A program made the position numbers and the translations under genes. From Fibrobacterota bacterium (GTDB taxonomy: Bacteria; Fibrobacterota; Fibrobacteria; UBA11236), in assembly GCA_023249635.1 (NCBI GenBank), contig JAHFCH010000002.1:1-64000 (forward strand): 64,000 nucleotides of DNA, in the 5' to 3' direction. Each line of letters opens with the position of its first letter. The stretch's first letter is position 1. Shown piece after piece: positions 1 through 6,806 of the stretch. The notes beneath the pieces were generated by a model. That model was not told the DNA's origin. It ran no database searches and was given only the letters and a program-made list of their open reading frames with translations.

Positions 1-98
1 GTGACGATGTCATAAGCGAAGAAACCCGCGCAGGTAAGCAGCAGAACCGCTCCGCTGGTGAGGAGCATGATGGCCATCAATCGCTGGCGCAGCCGCAT
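1..98 (-). CDS. N-terminus of a membrane-bound sensor protein (partial)
   Basis: Only the first 32 codons are inside the window; the gene continues past the left edge. The ATG lies 9 bases after the TAG stop of the YfiR-family gene on the same strand. The translated start is basic (MRLRQR) and leads into a hydrophobic segment with LLTSGAVLLL and a following FFAYD. This pattern is common at the first transmembrane helix of histidine kinases and diguanylate cyclases with a periplasmic sensor domain. The neighbours, a YfiR-like protein and a TonB-dependent receptor, fit a sensor in the same operon. The output domain is not visible, so kinase or cyclase cannot be decided. Confidence 0.5.
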   Translation of the reverse strand, partial: MRLRQRLMAIMLLTSGAVLLLTCAGFFAYDIV

Positions 99-107
99 CC
101 GCTTAAC

Positions 108-686
108 CTACTTCGCGCCCGGCGAGGAGGTGTCTGCGAGGCGGAGCAGCTTGGAACTGACCGCCAAATGCGCCGCTTGTACGGCTTCCAGGTTGATCTT
201 GAGCCGAACCTTCCCGCTTTCGGTGGCGAAACAGACCATGCCGCCCCGCTGGTTGAAATCGACCGACTCGCCCACGGTAAGGATGTTCCGCCCTTTGAGC
301 GAAGCCAGGATGCCGTCAAGGCGCGATTCTTCCCCGGAGCTGACGAAGAGCACATGGCACGCTTTGATGTCCTCGGTGCGCTTAAAGCGCTTGATCACGA
401 CTGGCCGATCGTGGACCGATTCCCCCTTGACCACCTCGTCCAGGAAGGATTCGAACGGATCGCCCCCGAGGATGCCCACCACCAGGGGTTCCTTAGGGGC
501 GCCAAGGGCGCTATCGGGCCAGTCCACGAATTGGGCGAAGTTGAAGAGGAACACCGCTTTTACGCGGTGCTCGCGGTCGGGTCCCGCATCCGCGAAGGCC
601 AATGCGGGAGCCAACAACAAGAGCAGGACCAGGATCTTTCCTGCCGAAGTGCGTGGTCGCATCCGCCTCCAATTCCCGGGCCGCAT
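108..686 (-). CDS. YfiR family (DUF4154) periplasmic protein
   Basis: The protein has 192 residues. A signal peptide (LVLLLLLAPALAFADA) is followed by family features: KAVFLFNFAQFVDWP near the mature N-terminus, VVGILGGDPF, CHVLFVSS, and a C-terminal GGMVCFATESGKVRLKIN segment ending in SSKLLRLA. YfiR proteins are periplasmic and modulate a membrane partner such as the diguanylate cyclase YfiN; that partner could be the truncated gene just downstream. I chose the ATG at 686 because it overlaps the stop of the upstream receptor gene in a TGATG arrangement, which indicates translational coupling. The longer open frame to 818 runs inside the receptor gene and has no family character. A further ATG at 662 is also possible. 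Confidence 0.85.
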   Translation of the reverse strand: MRPGNWRRMRPRTSAGKILVLLLLLAPALAFADAGPDREHRVKAVFLFNFAQFVDWPDSALGAPKEPLVVGILGGDPFESFLDEVVKGESVHDRPVVIKRFKRTEDIKACHVLFVSSGEESRLDGILASLKGRNILTVGESVDFNQRGGMVCFATESGKVRLKINLEAVQAAHLAVSSKLLRLADTSSPGAK

Positions 687-2626
687 CAAAACCTGCCCGT
701 GACCCTGGCCGCGAAGGATCGCGGTACTTGTTGCCGGTTGGCGGTTGCCGGACCGAATTCGGCGTGCCGCATTTCCGCCAGATCGAAACCGGACAGCGTG
801 ACTTCCAGGTGTTGCCACGCCCAGACTACGGAGAGATCGACCGTGGCGTAGTAGGGCACGACGGGGGTGGGCAATTCGGAAACATAGCGGGCGACGGCGT
901 TAAGCTGGAAACCGTAGGGCAGATCCATCATGGATTGCAGGCCGTATTGGGCCTCAGGATCGTTGCCTTGGGAGCCGGGACTGGAAATATCAGAATGGCC
1001 GGATTGGACGCGGAATTCCTCCTTCAACGCCGTGGCGCCGGCGCGCACTTGCCACCAGGAAAGCGTTTGCCAGCCCAGGGAGAGCTCCACGCCCCTGACC
1101 TCGCCCTCTTCGCCATTCATGAACTCGAAATGGCCCGGGGACGTGACCTCGACGCTGCGTAGGTCATCGTATACGTTATAGAATGCGGATACAGAGGCGG
1201 TAAGATTGGCCATGGGTTGGACGCGCCAACCCGCTTCGTAGGCGGTAAGGATTTCGGAGGCGAAGTCCGGCCCCCCGTCCAGGCTCTGGGTGCCCCCCGT
1301 GGGGGTAGGTACGGTGAAATAAAAATCGGCATCGATGCGGCTGGGCGACCGCACCGCGCGTGATACGGCCGCCCACAGCGTATTCGATTTCCCGGGCGTC
1401 CAGGCCAGGCGACCCGAGGGCATGATCTCGAAACCGGTATAGTCGTTGTGCTCAAGCTTGGAGCCCAAGGTAAGCCGCAGTCGCTCGGGCCAGAGCAGGA
1501 TCTGATCCTGCGCGAAAAGGTTGAACAATTGCAAGTCTTGGTACGGGGGCTTGAAGCTAAGGACCGCACTGTTGCCCACCTGGTCCTGGGAAAGACGGTA
1601 ACCCGCGCCCCAGGTGATCGAACTGCGGGCGGTCAGGGGAAAGCGATGGCTGAAATCGAAATCGAAGGTACGCAAATCCTCCTTGAAGGTCCTGGGGATG
1701 AGCCGGGCAGTACGGTCGGCGAACCCCTGCACGACCACCTCCGAGGCCTCGGACAAGGAGCGTGTCCAACGGGCCAGCACGTATTGGCCATCAATCGCGA
1801 TGGTACCCGGCGCCACCTGGTCCAGATCCCCACCGTAGGCGCTGCCCGTGACCGTAAGCCGATCGGTGGCGCGCGTCAGCCAATCCATGCGGAATCCGCC
1901 GTGGTCGAATCCCCAGCCGTTATCGGCTCGCTTACCGCCGGACAGCTCCATCCCATCCTGATCAACGTGGCGCGCCCACACGTCGTAATACACATTGGCC
2001 GAGGGCCGGCCCCCGTACCGGACCGAGACCAGGTCTTTCATAAAGGTGCCAGCCGCCACCGAGGCATAGGCGCCCTGGGAATTCTCCGCCGACTTGGTCA
2101 CGATATTGATGACGCCGTTTACGGCGTTCGAGCCCCAAAGTGTTCCCCCGGGCCCGCTGATGACTTCCACGCGATCGATCTCGTTGATGGGGAGGTGCTG
2201 GGCGTCCCAGAAAACGCCGGCGTAGAGCGGCGTGTAGAGAGTGCGCCCATCGATCATCACCAGCAACTTATTGGAAAGGGACGCATTCTGCCCGCGCGCG
2301 CTCACCGCCCATTGGCGGCCATCGATGCGGGCCACCTGCAGGTTCGAGGCCAAGCGCAGGACATCGGCCAGGTTGATTGCGCCCGATCGGCGGATATCGT
2401 CCGAAGAAATGACCTGGACCGAGGAGGGGGATTGGGCCAGGTTCTCGGATTGCCGCGAGACCAGGCTGACCTTTACATCCATCAACTCTTCCAGGCTCAT
2501 CTTCTTGAGCTCGGAAGGCGTGGGAAGGGTGTCGGGATCCTGGGCATGCAAAGCGGCGACGGCCAGGAACGCGGCACCCGCCGCCCCAGTCCGAAGCAAC
2601 CGCCAGGAAAGGAAACCTGTCATCAA
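686..2626 (-). CDS. TonB-dependent outer-membrane receptor
   Basis: The protein has 646 residues. A signal peptide ends near LHAQ, followed by SLEELMDVKVSLVSRQ, a stretch typical just before the plug. The plug domain shows PSSVQVISSDDIRRSG, LADVLRLASNLQVAR, VMIDGRTLYTPLYAGVFW, and the classic RVEVISGPGGTLWGSNAVNGVINIV. The remainder is rich in alternating aromatic strands, as in a 22-strand barrel, and ends in an aromatic residue (TGRF). Such receptors import siderophores, cobalamin, metals or glycans; the substrate cannot be read here. The stop overlaps the start of the YfiR-like gene by one base, so receptor, YfiR-like protein and sensor probably form one unit that links outer-membrane sensing to intracellular signalling. 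Confidence 0.93.
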   Translation of the reverse strand: MMTGFLSWRLLRTGAAGAAFLAVAALHAQDPDTLPTPSELKKMSLEELMDVKVSLVSRQSENLAQSPSSVQVISSDDIRRSGAINLADVLRLASNLQVARIDGRQWAVSARGQNASLSNKLLVMIDGRTLYTPLYAGVFWDAQHLPINEIDRVEVISGPGGTLWGSNAVNGVINIVTKSAENSQGAYASVAAGTFMKDLVSVRYGGRPSANVYYDVWARHVDQDGMELSGGKRADNGWGFDHGGFRMDWLTRATDRLTVTGSAYGGDLDQVAPGTIAIDGQYVLARWTRSLSEASEVVVQGFADRTARLIPRTFKEDLRTFDFDFSHRFPLTARSSITWGAGYRLSQDQVGNSAVLSFKPPYQDLQLFNLFAQDQILLWPERLRLTLGSKLEHNDYTGFEIMPSGRLAWTPGKSNTLWAAVSRAVRSPSRIDADFYFTVPTPTGGTQSLDGGPDFASEILTAYEAGWRVQPMANLTASVSAFYNVYDDLRSVEVTSPGHFEFMNGEEGEVRGVELSLGWQTLSWWQVRAGATALKEEFRVQSGHSDISSPGSQGNDPEAQYGLQSMMDLPYGFQLNAVARYVSELPTPVVPYYATVDLSVVWAWQHLEVTLSGFDLAEMRHAEFGPATANRQQVPRSFAARVTGRF

Positions 2627-2666
2627 TCCAACCCCGCCCTTTCGGGAAGCTTACCCCTAACTAACG

Positions 2667-3623
2667 TTATTTCTCCTCCAGGACAAGCATGACCCTTATC
2701 AGGTAGAAACCCCGGGGAACCGTACGCCCCAAATTATCCAAGCCGTTCCAGTGCAATGTGTGCGTACCCGGGGAAACCCCTCCCGAAGACGCTTCGGCGA
2801 TGCGGGTACCCTCCAGGGTGAATAAGGTAAGGACGGCTTCCCCGGCGGCGGGGAAATCCATGCTCCGGTTCCAAGGCGCGCCGTCCCACAGCATGGCAAA
2901 GCCGCTCAGGCTGATGCGTCCGTCGGCCGCTCCCTCCATCCCACCCCGGGAAAGCCCGGTAGCGGCGTCGGCCGCGAAGCAGTAGAAATAGCCGGCGCCG
3001 CCGGTCGATACCAGGTTGGCCTGACTGCATCCGCTCGACGCATGCGCTTCATTCCAAGACGTACTATCAATGTTACCCGCTACCCCGTGGCGATCATGGT
3101 GCCCGAGCATGGCCTTGCCCGTGGTCTCGCTGCTCCAATTGGAACAAGTCATGTCCGCCGCGGCATCATAAGCGGTGCCGTCGGCATGGGTGCCCGTCAG
3201 CATATCGTGCTGGTTCACGGCGTCCCCGCGCCCGGGTACGGCATTACCCGTCTCGGTCAGGGAATTCTCCTTGCTCAGCTTGTTGTTCTTACTGTGGAGA
3301 TCCGCGATGTTCGCCGCCACCTGCAACCCTTTGGCGTTGAACCAGGGGCCGGCCCCGATGCGATCCTTGGCGTTGACGGCGGCGGCGCCGTTCACGGCCT
3401 GCCGGCTCAGGTACGCGCGCCATTCGCGCTTACCCGCGCCCACGGCTTCCGCGAGCTTTTGGCAATGGGCGTCGGCCCCCGCCAGTCCGCCCAGGTTGGC
3501 GCCTTTTCCCATGCCTACGCTGGTAATGAAGAAGCTCAGGGCCGGATTGGACTGGACCTGGGTCCAGGCGCGGTCCGCGCAGGCCAGGGAAAACAATGCG
3601 GCCAAGACGGGCGCTGATTTCAT
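2667..3623 (-). CDS. Secreted protein with endostatin/lectin-like domain and C-terminal FlgD-like module
   Basis: The protein has 318 residues with an N-terminal signal peptide ending near AWTQ. Residues about 30-235 resemble the bacterial version of the collagen XV/XVIII endostatin-like, C-type-lectin-like fold: FFITSVGMGKGANLGGL, DAHCQKLAEAVG, WRAYLS, DRIGAGPWFNAKG, IADLHS and a terminal GYFYCFA. The last 80 residues look like a FlgD-type Ig module (LTLFTLEGTRIAE, THTLHWNGLDNLGRTVPRGFYLIRV), often seen on secreted proteins that are anchored or exported through the outer membrane. The start has a clear Shine-Dalgarno region (AAGGATGAAGGC). It sits 40 bases upstream of the TonB receptor on the same strand, so co-transcription is possible. 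Function is unknown; carbohydrate or surface binding is only an inference from the fold. Confidence 0.75.
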   Translation of the reverse strand: MKSAPVLAALFSLACADRAWTQVQSNPALSFFITSVGMGKGANLGGLAGADAHCQKLAEAVGAGKREWRAYLSRQAVNGAAAVNAKDRIGAGPWFNAKGLQVAANIADLHSKNNKLSKENSLTETGNAVPGRGDAVNQHDMLTGTHADGTAYDAAADMTCSNWSSETTGKAMLGHHDRHGVAGNIDSTSWNEAHASSGCSQANLVSTGGAGYFYCFAADAATGLSRGGMEGAADGRISLSGFAMLWDGAPWNRSMDFPAAGEAVLTLFTLEGTRIAEASSGGVSPGTHTLHWNGLDNLGRTVPRGFYLIRVMLVLEEK

Positions 3624-3756
3624 GCCTTCATCCTTTTTTTCTGCGCCGAAGTACTTCTGCGCCGCAAACTTCCCCGGCAGGAAAAATAACCTCCCCGCCG
3701 GAGGGGAGACGCCTCTATATTAGGGGCGCATGGGTGGTGGGCTCCCAGGGGCTTCC

Positions 3757-4893
3757 ATGCGTATTGCGTTTTCATTTCCGGTTTCCTTTTCTGTTTCGCT
3801 TTCTGGTTCCATATCGGTCCCGGTCTCGGCCTGGGCTTTCCTCGTGGCCTGCTCGCCCGCATGGTCCCAGGACTACGGCTACGCGCAGGCGGACGTTCCC
3901 GTCTCCATCGCGGACAAAGGCGCCAAGGTGACGCCGGTCATGCTCAAGCATCCCGTCACCGGGGCCGCCTTGGGGCTATGCGACGGCTTGGCCGTGGACG
4001 CGGCGGGAAACGTTTTCTTTTCGGAACCCGCGTCCCACAGTATCTACCAGGTTACCCCCGAGGGTAAGGCCTCGGTATTCTACTCCGGCCACGGCGATGC
4101 GCCCAACGGCCTGGACTTCGATCCGCAGGGCCGTCTGGTGGCGGGGGTGCAGGGGGCGCTGCTACGCTTCTCACCCGACGGCAGCCACGATACCCTGGCC
4201 AAGAGCCCGGATTTCAAAACCATCGCCGATCTGGCCATCGGCTCCGATGGCTCCCTCTACGCGACCAATCTGTATGCGGGACATACCCTCTTTCGCGTCT
4301 CCGCCGACGGGAAAACCATCCAGGCCAATGCCTCCGTGGCCAACCCCGATGGCGTTAAATGGCTGGAGTCGAAGAAGATCCTGTACGTATCCGATCGCGA
4401 CGCGCATACCACCTGGCAATTCGACGTGGGCGAAGGCGGGGCCCTTAACAACAAACGGCCCTACGTGCCCGATATCCCCGGGGCCGGAGGCATCGCCATC
4501 GACGAGAAGGGGGACGTGTTCCTGGCCGGGTTTGAGCAAGGGGCCGTGCACGTGTATTCCCCGGGAATCAAGGATCCATTTTTGGGCCATATCCTGGTCA
4601 AGGGCAGCCCCACTCCCAAAGGGAATAACGCCAACCAGGCCTTCGGAGGCCCTGACGGCAAGACCCTCTATATTACCGGGAACGGGGGGCTCCTGCAAAT
4701 CCGCCTCAATGTCCGCGGCCTGGCGCGAACGGTCTCCGTATTTCCGCCGCTACCGCCCGCCAACCGCGCGGGCGCCGCCCCCCGGCTCCGGGTCGCTGGC
4801 GGCCAAGTGGTTTTCCAAGGTATCATGGGGCTGGATTCCCCTCGTAATGCGTCTGGCCGGGCCTTTCCGACCCAGGCCTTACGGGCGCGCTAA
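3757..4893 (+). CDS. Secreted SMP-30/gluconolactonase-like beta-propeller
   Basis: The protein has 378 residues with a long Ser-rich signal peptide ending near PAWSQ. Repeated propeller blades are visible: GLAVDAAGNVFFSEPASHSIYQV, NGLDFDPQGRLV, DLAIGSDGSLYATN, NPDGVKWLESKKILYVSD, GGIAIDEKGDVFLA and GGPDGKTLYITGNGG. This is the pattern of SMP-30/gluconolactonase/LRE-like proteins, some of which are Ca-dependent lactonases. A secreted location is unusual for the metabolic enzymes and common for propellers of unknown substrate. The ATG at 3757 was chosen over the one at 3730 because CAGGGG lies five bases before it, whereas the first ATG has its purine run too close. A short degenerate tail (residues 350-378) lacks propeller character. 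Confidence 0.75.
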   Translation: MRIAFSFPVSFSVSLSGSISVPVSAWAFLVACSPAWSQDYGYAQADVPVSIADKGAKVTPVMLKHPVTGAALGLCDGLAVDAAGNVFFSEPASHSIYQVTPEGKASVFYSGHGDAPNGLDFDPQGRLVAGVQGALLRFSPDGSHDTLAKSPDFKTIADLAIGSDGSLYATNLYAGHTLFRVSADGKTIQANASVANPDGVKWLESKKILYVSDRDAHTTWQFDVGEGGALNNKRPYVPDIPGAGGIAIDEKGDVFLAGFEQGAVHVYSPGIKDPFLGHILVKGSPTPKGNNANQAFGGPDGKTLYITGNGGLLQIRLNVRGLARTVSVFPPLPPANRAGAAPRLRVAGGQVVFQGIMGLDSPRNASGRAFPTQALRAR

Positions 4894-4929
4894 CGCCGGA
4901 ACGTCGCCGGGATCCAGGAGAGCGATGCC

Positions 4930-5886
4930 TTGATCCCTTACCGTCTCTGGGTCCTATTGGCCTACACGCGCATTCCCGGGAACGCGCTGTCCTTCGGAAT
5001 CCGCAAAGCCCTGCGCTGGTCGCGGGGGCAACCCGTCCTGGAGAATGAACCCAAGGAAAACCTGTTCGCCTACCTGATCGATTCCCCCGTCGAAGCGCCG
5101 GCGGACGCGCGCTTGCTGCCGACGGTGGAAGGTATGGCCACAGCGCGCGCCGTGGCCGCAGCCGAAGCCCGTGAAGCGGAGTTGCGGGCGGGCTATCATC
5201 TGGAACCGCTGCACGCGCGCTCCACGGCGGCCCGGTACCGTAAGAATCTGTATCTGATCGACATCCTGGAGCAGGCTGCGGCGGGCTTGGACCTGCCGCC
5301 CCGGAGCGGCGCAACCCTGAAAGCGCTCGACGTGGGATCCCAGGATTGGCATTACGCCTTCGGGCTGGAGCGTTGGCTGCGTTACGGGAACGGCGGCCCG
5401 CGCGCTGCGGAAAAACGGGAGCCGGAAGCCCGGCAGGCGGAACTATGCGGGGTGGAGGTGGACGGGTACGGCATCTACCCCGACCTGCGCTCGCGCAAGG
5501 ATTACGCGCTCGCCTACGCGGACCAGACAGGTAACCCCAAAGTTACCTACGAGGTGCTCGACTTCCGTCGCTGGAAAGGCGCCCCCGTCGATATCCTCAC
5601 CTGGTTCTACCCTTTCGTGACGCGACACCATTTGTTGTTATGGGGCCTGCCCGTAGGGCTTTACGATCCCGCCGGATTGCTGGTGCGTGCGGCCGCGGCA
5701 ATCAAACCGGGCGGGTGGATGCTGGTCTTCGCGCATACGCTCAAGGAACACCTGGCCTTCCGCGCCCTGGCGGAAGCGCAAGGCGGGTTCGACCTGGAGA
5801 AGGAAGGCAATCCGCGCAACCTCCTGGTCGATTTCCACGCCGATGTGGAAGACCGGCGCTACTCGGTGTGGCGCCGCCGGGGCTAG
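4930..5886 (+). CDS. SAM-dependent methyltransferase-like protein
   Basis: The protein has 318 residues and starts at TTG, chosen because AGGAG lies nine bases upstream and the nearby ATG at 4925 is out of frame. The middle shows a Rossmann methyltransferase-like core: LKALDVGSQDWHYAFGLERWL (motif I position, although the usual GxGxG is replaced by VGSQDW), GVEVDGYGIYPD (acidic end of strand 2), and VTYEVLDFRRW. Later segments ILTWFYPFVTRHHLLLWG and IKPGGWMLVF match the strand-4 region and the post-motif LKPGG turn. No signal peptide is seen. The altered motif I leaves open whether it binds SAM. It follows the SMP-30-like gene by 36 bases on the same strand. Confidence 0.6.
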   Translation: MIPYRLWVLLAYTRIPGNALSFGIRKALRWSRGQPVLENEPKENLFAYLIDSPVEAPADARLLPTVEGMATARAVAAAEAREAELRAGYHLEPLHARSTAARYRKNLYLIDILEQAAAGLDLPPRSGATLKALDVGSQDWHYAFGLERWLRYGNGGPRAAEKREPEARQAELCGVEVDGYGIYPDLRSRKDYALAYADQTGNPKVTYEVLDFRRWKGAPVDILTWFYPFVTRHHLLLWGLPVGLYDPAGLLVRAAAAIKPGGWMLVFAHTLKEHLAFRALAEAQGGFDLEKEGNPRNLLVDFHADVEDRRYSVWRRRG

Positions 5887-6046
5887 GCCGAACTTACCCG
5901 TTTTCCTCGGGGGTACCCGTAGCCAAATGGTCTTCGCATCAGCGCCCCTGTTCGGAATGGTTCTTTCCCGCGTGCCCTTGAATGAACGGTTCACCTACCT
6001 CCCAGCCGCGGCATCGCCTATCCGGATCCTCATTAAGGGGACGCGA

Positions 6047-6065
6047 TTTCGGGTCGTTCCCGAAA
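6047..6065. promoter_or_regulatory. Inverted repeat upstream of the ECF sigma gene
   Basis: TTTCGGG and CCCGAAA form a perfect 7-base inverted repeat with a five-base spacer, ending 18 bases before the chosen ATG of the sigma factor gene. It could be an operator or a 5'-leader hairpin. There is no T-run after it, so it is not an intrinsic terminator for the upstream methyltransferase-like gene. No partner regulator is identified. Confidence 0.35.
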
Positions 6066-6083
6066 GGTTGTTACTTTCATTCC

Positions 6084-6665
6084 ATGGAACCCGAAGAAGG
6101 AGATGAAGCCGATAGAAATCAGGTCGTCAATCAGGCTGTGATCGACATGCTGACCGGTAGCCGAATCCTCTTCCGTCAATTTTTGCGTCGCCATGTATCC
6201 GATGAAGCCTTGGCCGATGACCTGCTTCAGCAGGCAACCCTCAACGCGCTTCGGCATGAACGGGATTGGGAAGCCAAGGACAGCATCGTAGCTTGGTTCT
6301 ATCGCATCCTCCGCAACGTTCTGATCGACCATTACCGCTTCCGGTCCTCGGAGGGACGAAAATCGGAGGCGATCGCCTTTTCCCTTTCGGATCGGGATTC
6401 CGATCCTGAAACCGAGATTGCCCGGTTATGCGGCTGTTTCCGCGATCTCCTTCCCTCGCTGAAAACCGAGTACGCGGACCTGATCCGTCGCATCGATTTG
6501 GATGGGGAGAGCCAGGGCCAAGTCGCTCAAGAACTCGGCATTACCGCAAACACGCTTTCCGTCCGCCTGCACCGCGCCCGACAATCCTTGCGTAAAAACC
6601 TGGAACGGACCTGCGGCCTTTGCACGAAACATGGGTGCCTGGACTGCACTTGCGGTCTTGCTTAG
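6084..6665 (+). CDS. ECF sigma factor with metal-binding-type cysteine-rich tail (CorE-like)
   Basis: The protein has 193 residues. Sigma region 2 lies at about 25-90 (SDEALADDLLQQATLNALRH, IVAWFYRILRNVLIDHYR) and region 4 at about 120-172 (LDGESQGQVAQELGITANTL, RLHRARQSLRKNL). It lacks an anti-sigma gene next to it. Instead it has Cys116-Gly-Cys118 in the linker between the two regions and five Cys at 177, 180, 185, 188 and 190 in a short C-terminal tail. This arrangement is known from CorE-type ECF sigma factors (ECF44) of Myxococcus, where the linker Cys and tail bind copper or other metals and switch activity directly. The following copper operon supports that role. The ATG at 6084 begins where sigma homology becomes plausible; the upstream extension to 5982 looks random. 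Confidence 0.88.
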   Translation: MEPEEGDEADRNQVVNQAVIDMLTGSRILFRQFLRRHVSDEALADDLLQQATLNALRHERDWEAKDSIVAWFYRILRNVLIDHYRFRSSEGRKSEAIAFSLSDRDSDPETEIARLCGCFRDLLPSLKTEYADLIRRIDLDGESQGQVAQELGITANTLSVRLHRARQSLRKNLERTCGLCTKHGCLDCTCGLA

Positions 6666-6681
6666 TCCTCGCTAAAGTTGA

Positions 6682-6711
6682 GCCAGAATGGCGGAATAAT
6701 GCCATTCTGGC
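6682..6711 (+). terminator. Hairpin after the sigma factor gene
   Basis: GCCAGAATGGC and GCCATTCTGGC form a perfect 11-base stem with an eight-base loop, starting 17 bases after the sigma factor stop codon. The downstream sequence is GATTTGTCC, so there is only a weak T-run. It may terminate the sigma transcript and separate it from the copper operon promoter, or act as an mRNA 3'-end stabiliser or a protein-binding site. Confidence 0.45.
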
Positions 6712-6767
6712 GATTTGTCCCCAGCCATTCCCTTCGAATCCGGTTTTTTAACGATTCCTCCCGTTGG

Positions 6768-6795
6768 TGTAAGGTTTGCGTCGGACTCCCGTCTG
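6768..6795 (+). promoter_or_regulatory. Candidate ECF-type promoter of the copper operon
   Basis: TGTAAGG and CGTCTG are separated by 15 bases, close to the TGTAAC ... CGTC pattern used by many ECF sigma factors. It lies directly in front of the copper ATPase gene and downstream of the sigma gene hairpin, so the sigma factor encoded at 6084-6665 is the obvious candidate to use it. Transcription would begin near 6800. In that case the ATG at 6807 would be almost leaderless, and the TTG at 6852, with its GGAGG five bases upstream, becomes an attractive start. Confidence 0.45.
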
Positions 6796-6806
6796 TAAGG
6801 ATATCG

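Noticed and set aside
1448-2692. Plus-strand open frame of 414 codons
   Set aside because: It lies opposite the TonB receptor gene, whose plug and barrel motifs are clear. No signal, domain or ribosome site was seen on the plus strand.
3639-3664. Direct repeat TTCTGCGCCG in the divergent promoter region
   Set aside because: Only two copies, next to a T-run, with no further symmetry; could be chance.
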